Shown piece by piece: positions 1 through 5,039 of a stretch of 5,039 nucleotides of DNA. Both the position numbers and the translations under genes were made by a program. The notes under the pieces are model-generated. The model had not been told where the DNA came from and searched no databases. It worked only from the letters and a program-made list of their open reading frames with translations. The stretch lies in NCBI GenBank assembly GCA_937901915.1, contig CALGUD010000035.1, positions 1 through 5,039 on the forward strand, given 5' to 3'. The DNA is from an uncultured Flavobacteriaceae bacterium. GTDB taxonomy: Bacteria; Bacteroidota; Bacteroidia; Flavobacteriales; Flavobacteriaceae. Position 1 is the stretch's first letter. The number at the start of each line of letters is the position of its first letter.

Positions 1-511
1 TACCATTTTTATTGATGAAAACACTTCCGGGTCGCTCACTGCCATTTTAAATGTGCTGGAATACGAGCATCTGCAGGATCGTGATAATCTGCTATTGCTC
101 AGAACGCTTTTAAAGGCATTTATTCTGAAACTTATGGCCATTTCCGGGCAGCCGCTTATCAGCCCCGACTTAAATGAAAAGCGAATTTATCAATTCTTAT
201 TGCTTCTGGAAAACCACTACACCACAGAGAAGCGGGTAGATTTTTATGCTGAAAAGCTAAGTCTCTCGCCAAAACGGTTGAACCAGATACTGAAGCAGAA
301 ACTTGGAAAAACCATCAACCAAATCCTCCAGGAGCGGGTGCTGATAGAGGCAAAGCATTTATTATTTGTGGGAAAAGACAGCATTCAGGAAATAGCCTAC
401 GGGCTGGGCTTTCAGGATGCATCCTATTTCAGCCGGTTTTTTAAGAAAATGACGAAGCGCAGCCCCGAGGAATTTCGGGAAGAGGCAAAGAAACGGATTG
501 AATTCAGATAG
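1..511 (+). CDS. AraC-family transcriptional regulator, C-terminal part (5' end outside window)
   Basis: The reading frame is open from the left edge (first full codon at 2) to TAG at 509-511, giving 169 visible residues. A GTG at 53 is in frame but is not a credible start, because coding-like sequence (IFIDENTSGSLTAIL) continues upstream of it. The C-terminal half is a typical AraC/XylS DNA-binding domain with two helix-turn-helix units. The first lies near visible residues 80-100 (VDFYAEKLSLSPKRLNQILK). The second lies near 127-148 (SIQEIAYGLGFQDASYFSRF), followed by the family's conserved K-x-SPEEFR end. The preceding stretch (EYEHLQDRDNLLLLRTLLKAFILKL) looks like the helical end of a cupin-type sensor domain, which is largely missing, so the ligand cannot be told. 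The gene converges on the transposase gene. Its stop codon lies inside a long palindrome. Nothing visible links it to the pigment-type genes further right. Confidence 0.93.
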   Translation, partial: TIFIDENTSGSLTAILNVLEYEHLQDRDNLLLLRTLLKAFILKLMAISGQPLISPDLNEKRIYQFLLLLENHYTTEKRVDFYAEKLSLSPKRLNQILKQKLGKTINQILQERVLIEAKHLLFVGKDSIQEIAYGLGFQDASYFSRFFKKMTKRSPEEFREEAKKRIEFR

Positions 512-533
512 GACAGGGCATGCCCTGTCCTAT
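508..533. repeat. REP-like perfect palindrome between convergent genes
   Basis: These 26 bp are a perfect inverted repeat centred between 520 and 521. The core CAGGGCATGCCCTG (514-527) recurs at 786-799 inside the transposase gene. The left arm contains the TAG stop of the AraC gene (509-511). The right arm ends 21 nt before the last codon of the transposase on the opposite strand. A further CCTGTCC at 535-541 repeats part of the right arm. The nearby RAYT gene, a family known to be associated with REP palindromes, suggests this is a REP element. It could also fold as a bidirectional hairpin at the ends of the two convergent transcripts, but neither side has the T-run of a classical intrinsic terminator. 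Confidence 0.75.
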
Positions 534-554
534 ACCTGTCCGTACAACCGAATA

Positions 555-1085
555 TTATGAACAAAATTTATCATCCTTCCAATTGGCCGGATTATTTCTG
601 ATGTATTCGGAAATTGATTGGAATGATGCGTCATTTCTGATCACGTGGTCATGAAATAGGGATTGCCATGCAAATGGTAATTCCAATTGATTACAAAATT
701 TGGTTACGGCAGATTTGTATGAACCAATGATGGATGAAATGGTGTTTTTGCCTATATTTTGGTATCGGGGATTGGCGTGTAGGGCCAGGGCATGCCCTGG
801 CCCCACGGCGTCATTCCCATTCAATATCAAAATTCCATGTACATGATTGGGCATTACCACAAATTCGCCTAATTCCACAAACGGAAAATGATTGGGGATT
901 TCGTGCCAGCAGGAATTGGCGAAATGGCCGATGGCGGATAAATCCATTTTCCCATGCACAATTTCCCCAAAAAAATATTGGCGGTTTTTGGCGCAGATGG
1001 TTACGAAATAGGCGCCGTTCCGGCTGTAATCCCACCATTGGGCGCGGGCCGAGGCGATGCGATATTTGTTTTGGTATTTATTCAT
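555..1085 (-). CDS. REP-associated tyrosine transposase (RAYT, Y1/HUH family)
   Basis: This is a 176-residue, apparently complete protein of the IS200-like Y1 transposase superfamily, in the RAYT/TnpA-REP group. These enzymes are single-strand DNA endonucleases that cut at REP palindromes through a 5'-phosphotyrosine intermediate. Numbering is from the ATG at 1085. Visible are the N-terminal NKYRIASARAQWWDY and YFVTICAKNRQYFFG (about 25-40), the HUH metal-binding motif in MPNHVHGIL (H81, H83), and the C-terminal HDHVIRN followed by EYIRNNPANW. By alignment from memory with E. coli TnpA-REP, Y161 of EYIRNNP is the likely catalytic tyrosine. A TTG codon at 1100 would add five residues, but the ATG is preferred. 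There are no IS ends and no tnpB, as usual for RAYTs. The 87-nt gap to fabG upstream shows no clear promoter or terminator. Residues about 95-101 (GPGHALA) are encoded by a REP-like palindrome. Confidence 0.92.
   Translation of the reverse strand: MNKYQNKYRIASARAQWWDYSRNGAYFVTICAKNRQYFFGEIVHGKMDLSAIGHFANSCWHEIPNHFPFVELGEFVVMPNHVHGILILNGNDAVGPGHALALHANPRYQNIGKNTISSIIGSYKSAVTKFCNQLELPFAWQSLFHDHVIRNDASFQSISEYIRNNPANWKDDKFCS
779..806. repeat. REP-like palindrome inside the RAYT coding sequence
   Basis: Positions 782-803 form a perfect 22-bp palindrome centred between 792 and 793. It extends to 779-806 with a single mismatched pair (781/804). It shares the 14-bp core CAGGGCATGCCCTG with the palindrome at 508-533, and the bases outside the core have changed in compensating pairs (GGA/TCC there, GGC/GCC here). 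The + strand carries GTAG at its foot (779-782), the tetranucleotide known to accompany REPs recognised by enterobacterial RAYTs; here that may be coincidence. In the transposase frame it encodes GPGHALA, in the variable linker after the HUH strand, so the frame stays open. Confidence 0.75.
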
Positions 1086-1172
1086 TGTTTTAGGGTTCAA
1101 AAGAATCCTAAATTTTAAATATGTATGTGATTCCCCTTAAAATAGAAAAATTTGAAAACTTAAATCTGTGCT

Positions 1173-1922
1173 TCAATAAATACCCCCATTAATGTTGATC
1201 ACTTCACCGGTAATGTATGAGGCCTTTTCTGAGGCTAAAAATGAAACCACATGAGCTACTTCTTCGGCATCGCCAAACCTGTTAGCAGGAATTAATTTTT
1301 TAAGTTCATCTTCATTGAGATCTTGTGTCATCTCTGTTTTAATAAAACCCGGGGCTACCGCATTTACGGTAATATTCCTTTTTGCTATTTCCTGTGCCAG
1401 CGATTTGGTTGCGGCAACAACGGCTCCCTTTGCAGCAGAATAATTGGTTTGCCCGGGTGTACCCTTAAGGCCCGAAACTGAAACCATATTGATAATGCGT
1501 CCGTACTTATGTAAAAGCAATTTTTGTATTAAATAACTGGTCACATTAAAGAACCCGTTCAGACTGGTATTTATAACATTGGTCCAGTCTTCATTTTTCA
1601 TCCACATAAAGAGTCCGTCTTTGGTAATCCCCGCATTGTTTACAATGACTTCTATAATTGCATCTTTATTGTTTTCATGCCAGCCATCGAGTGCAGATTT
1701 CACTTCCTCAGCATCAGAAACATCAAAAGGCAACAACTCAGCCTTCCCCCCTGCCTTTTCAACTTCTTTTAAAGTTTCTAAAGCGGCCTGTTTATTGCTT
1801 TTATAGTTAATGATTATGGCATACGCACTGTCCCGGGCAAGTTGAACACAAATAGCCTTACCAATACCCCTGGAGCCACCTGTTACAAGTGCATATTTTT
1901 TTTTCGGTTTGTCTTCTTTCAT
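1173..1922 (-). CDS. fabG: 3-oxoacyl-[acyl-carrier-protein] reductase, FabG-type short-chain dehydrogenase
   Basis: This 249-residue protein has the normal length of FabG, a cytosolic NAD(P)H-dependent reductase of 3-oxoacyl-ACP. In order, it has the Rossmann glycine motif TGGSRGIG (14-21), FDVSD (66-70), NNAG (95-98), the catalytic Ser in NMVSVSG (S148), Y161-xxx-K165 in NYSAAKG, and PGFIKTEM (191-198). It ends in the usual ITGEVININGG. The tetrad Asn (N110 of E. coli FabG, in ETNLSS) aligns by eye with S120 in INTSLNGFF, so one classical active-site residue seems replaced. The ATG at 1922 lies 15 nt after the stop of the ammonia-lyase gene, so the two are probably co-transcribed. That pairing suggests a dedicated ketoreductase for aryl polyene/flexirubin-type chain assembly rather than the housekeeping FabG; this is inference. 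Other SDR substrates cannot be excluded from sequence alone. Confidence 0.9.
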   Translation of the reverse strand: MKEDKPKKKYALVTGGSRGIGKAICVQLARDSAYAIIINYKSNKQAALETLKEVEKAGGKAELLPFDVSDAEEVKSALDGWHENNKDAIIEVIVNNAGITKDGLFMWMKNEDWTNVINTSLNGFFNVTSYLIQKLLLHKYGRIINMVSVSGLKGTPGQTNYSAAKGAVVAATKSLAQEIAKRNITVNAVAPGFIKTEMTQDLNEDELKKLIPANRFGDAEEVAHVVSFLASEKASYITGEVININGGIY

Positions 1923-1937
1923 CTGCCGGTTTACGTG

Positions 1938-3461
1938 TTAATCGTGATTCATCATAAAATCCTTTATCTTTTTTACATACGGGTACATAACTACATCTTC
2001 TTTAAACACAGGGACTAAAGCCCTGATTTCGTTGTAACCTTTCCTTGTTTTAGCCGATACCTTATCTTCTACCTTAAGGTATTCTATTGCCTGGATAATG
2101 GTTATCATTTCGATAGCCACTACTTCAAACGCATTTTCAATAACTTTTTTTGTTATAAGCGCAGAATTTGTACCCATACTTACTATGTCCTGGTTGTCAT
2201 TATTACTCGGAATACTGTGTACATACATCGGGTTAGAAAGCATTTGGTTTTCAGCCGTCGTAGAAGTAGCCGTAAACTGTACCCCCTGCATTCCGAAATT
2301 CAACCCTAATTTACCCAAATTTACAAAGGGCGGAAGAATATTGTTTAAGTGAGGGTTCAACAAATAGTTTAATTGCCTTTCTGCCAACATGCTCATTTTG
2401 GTGACTACCATCTTTAGTTTATCCATTTCCAAAGACACGTAATCGCCGTGAAAATTCCCGCCATGATAAACCTGTTTCTGTTCAACATCTACAATGGGGT
2501 TATCATTGGCAGAATTTACTTCTTCAATTAAAATCCTTTCAACATTATTAAGGGTATCCAAAACCGGCCCTAATATTTGGGGTACACAACGTAAGGAATA
2601 ATACTCCTGTACTTTATCTTTAAAAACAGGCTCTTCGGAATTATTGTTATATAAATGATGTTCCCTGTTACGGGTTAAAGAACTGTCGTGCAAATGTTCC
2701 CGCATTAACGCTGCTATTTTTCTTTGTCCGATATGTTTTTTGGATTCATTTAAAACAAACGATAAATGATCGTCATAGGCCTCAACAATTTCATTGATGG
2801 CTGCTGAGCAAAAGATCATCCAATTCAGCAGTTTCCGGGTATACATCGTATTTACAATGCCAATACCTGTCATCACGGAAGTGCCGTTCATTAATGCAAG
2901 ACCTTCGCGGAGTTCTACCGAAATCGGGGTTAATTGTTCTGCTTTAAAAACATCTTTTGTGAATTGTCTTTCTCCTCTGTAAACTACTTCCCCTTCTCCT
3001 ATTAAAACCAATGCCAAATGTGCCAGTTGTACCAAATCGCCACTGGCGCCCACACCACCATGTTCAAAAATTAAAGGGGTTATATTTTTGTTTATAAGGG
3101 TGGACATCAATTCTATGACCGTTCTGTTAACGCCTGAATTTCCCAGGGAAAGTGTATTTAACCGGGCCAGCATCGCTGCTTTAACATACATAGGCGGAAT
3201 CGGGTTCCCCGTACCCGAGGCATGGCTTCGTATTAAATTGTATTGTAGTTGAATGCGCTCTGAATTGTTTATTCTATACTGCGCCATGGGCCCAAAGCCG
3301 GTATTAACACCATAGATTACTTTGTTCTTTGAAAACTCTTTCAAAAACTGAAAACTTACATCAACCCTTTCAAAAATTTTATCATCAATAAGAACAGGGG
3401 TTTCATCAAAAATAACTTTGTAAAACGCCTCTATTCCCAAATTACCATCAAGTATTAACAT
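1938..3461 (-). CDS. Aromatic amino acid ammonia-lyase (HAL/TAL family), probable tyrosine ammonia-lyase
   Basis: This 507-residue protein is full length for bacterial HAL/TAL enzymes, which eliminate ammonia from an aromatic amino acid using the MIO prosthetic group. MIO would form from A139-S140-G141 in GGVGASGDLVQLAHLAL. Other family landmarks are Y50 in YGVNTGFG (catalytic lid Tyr), N192 in MNGTS, Y288 and R291 in YYSLRCVPQILGP, NSANDNPI (317-323), and NNDNQDIVSMG (420-430). The selectivity pair is S79-H80 (LIRSHASG), as in histidine ammonia-lyase. However, the position of the histidine-binding Glu of HutH (E414, NQED) is Gln here (Q424), as in TAL/PAL. The protein resembles, from memory, the F. 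johnsoniae tyrosine ammonia-lyase of flexirubin biosynthesis, and no hut genes flank it. Conversion of tyrosine to p-coumarate is therefore favoured over histidine degradation. It is the first gene of a two-gene unit with fabG and is divergent from the flavoenzyme gene. No Shine-Dalgarno precedes the ATG. Confidence 0.92.
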   Translation of the reverse strand: MLILDGNLGIEAFYKVIFDETPVLIDDKIFERVDVSFQFLKEFSKNKVIYGVNTGFGPMAQYRINNSERIQLQYNLIRSHASGTGNPIPPMYVKAAMLARLNTLSLGNSGVNRTVIELMSTLINKNITPLIFEHGGVGASGDLVQLAHLALVLIGEGEVVYRGERQFTKDVFKAEQLTPISVELREGLALMNGTSVMTGIGIVNTMYTRKLLNWMIFCSAAINEIVEAYDDHLSFVLNESKKHIGQRKIAALMREHLHDSSLTRNREHHLYNNNSEEPVFKDKVQEYYSLRCVPQILGPVLDTLNNVERILIEEVNSANDNPIVDVEQKQVYHGGNFHGDYVSLEMDKLKMVVTKMSMLAERQLNYLLNPHLNNILPPFVNLGKLGLNFGMQGVQFTATSTTAENQMLSNPMYVHSIPSNNDNQDIVSMGTNSALITKKVIENAFEVVAIEMITIIQAIEYLKVEDKVSAKTRKGYNEIRALVPVFKEDVVMYPYVKKIKDFMMNHD

Positions 3462-3504
3462 CTATTTCGTATTCAGAATATTTAATATATGTAATTTTAA
3501 TAAC

Positions 3505-3534
3505 TAAAGGTAAAGTAGTTATTTTAAATGCTAA
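3505..3534 (-). promoter_or_regulatory. Candidate Bacteroidota-type promoter for the ammonia-lyase/fabG unit
   Basis: Reading the minus strand, TTAG (3534-3531) is followed after 18 nt by TACCTTTA (3512-3505), about 43 nt before the lyase ATG. The Bacteroidota consensus is TTTG, then roughly 17-23 nt, then TAnnTTTG, so each box has one mismatch. The region is very AT-rich, which makes chance matches likely. No equally good candidate was seen for the divergent + gene. Confidence 0.35.
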
Positions 3535-3544
3535 TTTAAAATAA
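3519..3544. promoter_or_regulatory. Inverted repeat in the divergent intergenic region, possible operator
   Basis: Two perfect 11-bp arms, 3519-3529 (TTATTTTAAAT) and 3534-3544 (ATTTAAAATAA), are separated by GCTA. The repeat overlaps the -33 box and spacer of the candidate lyase promoter and lies 27 nt before the start of the flavoenzyme gene. A second, overlapping inverted repeat uses AATAACTA (3499-3506) and TAGTTATT (3516-3523), so the sequence around 3516-3529 can pair either way. This geometry would suit a dimeric repressor acting on both divergent genes, but the AT-only arms lower confidence. Confidence 0.4.
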
Positions 3545-3570
3545 TATATTGTTCCATATCGAAAACAAAT

Positions 3571-4812
3571 ATGAATGATACAAATGTTGATGTTTTAATT
3601 ATAGGAGCTGGGCCATCAGGTTGTGTGTCGGCTTCTTACCTGCATGCACAGGGTTTTCATGTTAAAGTCGTAGAAAAGAGTAAATTTCCACGATTTGTAA
3701 TAGGCGAAAGTTTATTACCAAGGTGTATGGATCATTTTGAGGAAACCGGGCTCCTGGATTGTTTAAAACAATTTGGTTTTGAAGTAAAATCCGGTGCACG
3801 TTTTATTAAAGGCGATACCATATGTGAATTTGACTTCAGTAAAAAACATACCCAAGGATGGAATTGGACATGGCAGGTGCCAAGAGCAGATTTTGATAAT
3901 GTATTAGCCAAAGAACTCGTAAAAAAAGGTATTGATGTTTCTTTTGAACACGAGGTAATCGATGTTGTTTTTAATGATAACGGCAGTTCAAAAATTACGT
4001 TGAAAAATGCCGATAATAAAACCGTTATCATTCATGCCAGATATATTATTGATTCCAGCGGATATGGCAGGGTACTTCCGCGACTGCTGAACCTGGATAA
4101 ACCGTCCGGACTGGGCAATTATTCCTCCATTTTTACACATATTAACGACACAAAACGTCCGGAAGGAAAAGAAGGTACTTTCATTACCTTTGATGTAATA
4201 GATACGCAAACCTGGTTCTGGGTGATCCCATTTTCAAATGGGGTGACAAGCATTGGTTATGTTGGACCTACAACGTTTATTGAATCCTTTAAAGGAACTA
4301 CCTCCGACAGATTAAACCGGATGATAAAACTCTCAAAGTATTATTCTAAACGTTTCGAGAGTTCTGAGTTTTTATTTGAACCAGTAGTTATAAAAAACTA
4401 TTCGAAAGCAGTAACGCAACTTTATGGAAAGGGTTATGCATTAACCGGTAACAGTGCCGGATTTTTAGACCCTGTATTTTCATCGGGGGTTACTTTTGCC
4501 ACCGAGTCGGGCTTATTGGCTGCCAAATTGATTGCCCGTGAATTGAATGGCGAAACAGTGAATTGGGAAAAGGAATATTCCGATTATTTAAAAGAAGGGG
4601 TAAACGTTTTTGCAACGTACGTGAAAGAGTGGTACACGGGAAACCTGCAATCTATATTTTTTCATCAACCTGAAAACCCGGAGATAAAAAAACAAATCTG
4701 CTCCATATTGGCAGGGTATGTATGGGATAAAACGAATCCGTTTGTAACCAAACACCATAAACTGGTAAAAGTTTTGGCACATGTTATTCGGATGGAAGAA
4801 AATATTGAATGA
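3571..4812 (+). CDS. Flavin-dependent halogenase-like FAD oxidoreductase
   Basis: This 413-residue protein belongs to the FAD-dependent halogenase/monooxygenase superfamily (GR2 fold). In order, it has an N-terminal FAD dinucleotide fold VDVLIIGAGPSG (GxGxxG at 12-17), FPRFVIGESLLP (39-50; GESLLP is typical of phenol/pyrrole-type halogenases), K73 in FEVKSGARF as candidate for the conserved halogenase lysine, DSSG (161-164), WFWVIP (215-220) matching the halogenase hallmark WxWxIP, and GNSAGFLDPVFSSGV (293-307) for FAD binding, where the usual GD is GN. No signal peptide or membrane segment is evident. The ATG at 3571 directly precedes the FAD fold and has no Shine-Dalgarno, only an A-rich leader. 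It is divergent from the tyrosine-ammonia-lyase-like gene. Such enzymes occur in flexirubin-type loci, so ring chlorination or hydroxylation of the aryl head is a reasonable guess; a halide-independent monooxygenase or reductase remains possible. Confidence 0.87.
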   Translation: MNDTNVDVLIIGAGPSGCVSASYLHAQGFHVKVVEKSKFPRFVIGESLLPRCMDHFEETGLLDCLKQFGFEVKSGARFIKGDTICEFDFSKKHTQGWNWTWQVPRADFDNVLAKELVKKGIDVSFEHEVIDVVFNDNGSSKITLKNADNKTVIIHARYIIDSSGYGRVLPRLLNLDKPSGLGNYSSIFTHINDTKRPEGKEGTFITFDVIDTQTWFWVIPFSNGVTSIGYVGPTTFIESFKGTTSDRLNRMIKLSKYYSKRFESSEFLFEPVVIKNYSKAVTQLYGKGYALTGNSAGFLDPVFSSGVTFATESGLLAAKLIARELNGETVNWEKEYSDYLKEGVNVFATYVKEWYTGNLQSIFFHQPENPEIKKQICSILAGYVWDKTNPFVTKHHKLVKVLAHVIRMEENIE

Positions 4813-4876
4813 AGAATGCTAAATGCAGAATTATGAATTAATGCCAGATGTCGGGTGACCGATGACCGGTGTTGTA
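4807..4876. repeat. Degenerate heptanucleotide repeat array spanning the flavoenzyme stop codon
   Basis: Ten consecutive 7-nt units can be read in one phase. The first five are GAATGAA, GAATGCT, AAATGCA, GAATTAT and GAATTAA. The next five are TGCCAGA, TGTCGGG, TGACCGA, TGACCGG and TGTTGTA. The array begins in the last sense codon of the flavoenzyme gene and contains its TGA stop (4810-4812). It looks like two decayed families of tandem heptamers joined in phase. No coding function is evident. Confidence 0.55.
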
Positions 4877-4945
4877 TTATAAACTTAATTAATTCTGATA
4901 ACAATTTTCCCAGGAGTCTGTCTGGCGATAGGCCACCCCTTCCGT

Positions 4946-4964
4946 CATCCCGCTAAACGGGATG
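4946..4964. repeat. Hairpin-forming inverted repeat, possible dispersed REP-like element
   Basis: CATCCCG (4946-4952) and CGGGATG (4958-4964) are perfect 7-bp arms around CTAAA. The form CGTCATCCCG...CGGGATG resembles dispersed hairpin repeats seen in many bacterial genomes. It has no sequence in common with the palindromes near the transposase. No T-run follows on either strand, so it is not a classical intrinsic terminator, although it lies about 135 nt downstream of the flavoenzyme gene. Confidence 0.5.
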
Positions 4965-4983
4965 CCACCTTCCCTGTTCCGAT

Positions 4984-4997
4984 GGTTTCTAGAAACC
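4984..4997. repeat. 14-bp perfect palindrome
   Basis: GGTTTCTAGAAACC is fully self-complementary, centred between 4990 and 4991, and lies 20 nt after the CATCCCG hairpin. On the + strand it is followed by GCAAGTTTTAT, a short T-run only, so a weak terminator is conceivable. It may instead belong to the same dispersed repeat unit as the hairpin, or be a protein-binding site. No gene start was recognised beyond it before the window ends. Confidence 0.4.
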
Positions 4998-5039
4998 GCA
5001 AGTTTTATAAAAAAATGCTGCAAAGCTTTATTCGATAAG

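Noticed and set aside
53..511. GTG at 53 as the start of a 152-residue AraC protein
   Set aside because: The frame stays open and protein-like to the window edge, and an AraC regulator needs a longer N-terminal domain, so the gene is truncated by the window.
508..533. Classical intrinsic terminator
   Set aside because: The stem is strong, but no T-run follows it on either strand.
734..1093. 119-codon + strand open frame and a 75-codon minus frame (811-1038) within the transposase region
   Set aside because: Both overlap the RAYT gene, whose protein has recognisable HUH and tyrosine motifs. The alternative translations show no family features, so they are shadows.
1086..1100. TTG at 1100 as start of the transposase
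   Set aside because: It adds only five residues (MNPKT) before an ATG at 1085 that gives the usual family N-terminus.
1086..1172. Terminator or promoter between fabG and the transposase
   Set aside because: Only short (5-bp) GAATC/GATTC symmetry and AT-rich sequence are seen, with no stable stem plus T-run and no good -33/-7 pair.
1938..3461. Histidine utilisation gene hutH
   Set aside because: There are no hutU, hutI or hutG neighbours, the HutH substrate Glu is Gln here, and the context is FabG plus a halogenase-like enzyme.
3571..4904. Minus-strand open frames of 64-99 codons opposite the flavoenzyme gene
   Set aside because: They are antisense to a gene with clear FAD-binding and halogenase motifs and have no recognisable features.
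5015..5038. Short ATG frame at the right edge as a gene start
   Set aside because: It encodes only seven residues before TAA.
1..5039. CRISPR array, tRNA or rRNA genes, toxin-antitoxin or phage defence genes
   Set aside because: No spaced direct repeats, cloverleaf or rRNA-like sequence, or characteristic protein motifs were seen. The RAYT is the only mobile-element-related gene.

Overview
The window looks like a chromosomal accessory locus from a member of the Bacteroidota, most likely a Flavobacteriaceae relative. The reasons are AT-rich DNA, starts without clear Shine-Dalgarno sequences, a promoter candidate resembling the Bacteroidota -33/-7 type, and proteins of Bacteroidota style. The ammonia-lyase in particular resembles, from memory, the tyrosine ammonia-lyase of Flavobacterium johnsoniae. 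No database search was possible.

Layout. (1) 1-511, +: C-terminal part of an AraC-family transcriptional regulator, cut by the left window edge. (2) 508-533: a perfect 26-bp palindrome that contains the AraC stop codon. (3) 555-1085, -: a REP-associated tyrosine transposase (RAYT, Y1/HUH family). It has a second palindrome with the same 14-bp core inside its own reading frame (782-803). (4) 1173-1922 and 1938-3461, both -: a FabG-type 3-oxoacyl-ACP reductase and, upstream of it, a histidine/tyrosine ammonia-lyase of the MIO family. The 15-nt gap implies one transcript, lyase first. (5) 3462-3570: a divergent promoter region with a candidate promoter for the lyase operon and overlapping inverted repeats. 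(6) 3571-4812, +: a flavin-dependent halogenase-like oxidoreductase. (7) 4813-5039: no convincing gene, but dense repeat structure: a degenerate heptanucleotide array running through the stop codon of gene 6, a 7-bp hairpin and a 14-bp palindrome.

How the genes may work together. Lyase, ketoreductase and halogenase-like flavoenzyme is a combination typical of flexirubin / aryl polyene-dialkylresorcinol pigment loci in Bacteroidota. The lyase would deaminate tyrosine to p-coumarate, which starts the polyene. FabG would reduce 3-oxoacyl-ACP intermediates during chain extension. The flavoenzyme would halogenate or hydroxylate the aryl ring. The ketosynthases, dehydratases, ACPs and resorcinol-forming genes are not in the window. 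The pathway assignment is inference from family and neighbourhood; the enzyme families themselves are well supported by motifs.

The least ordinary aspects are the RAYT gene that carries its own candidate REP palindrome in frame, the mixed substrate-selectivity residues of the ammonia-lyase, the loss of the tetrad Asn in FabG, the operator-like inverted repeat between the divergent genes, and the phased heptamer array.
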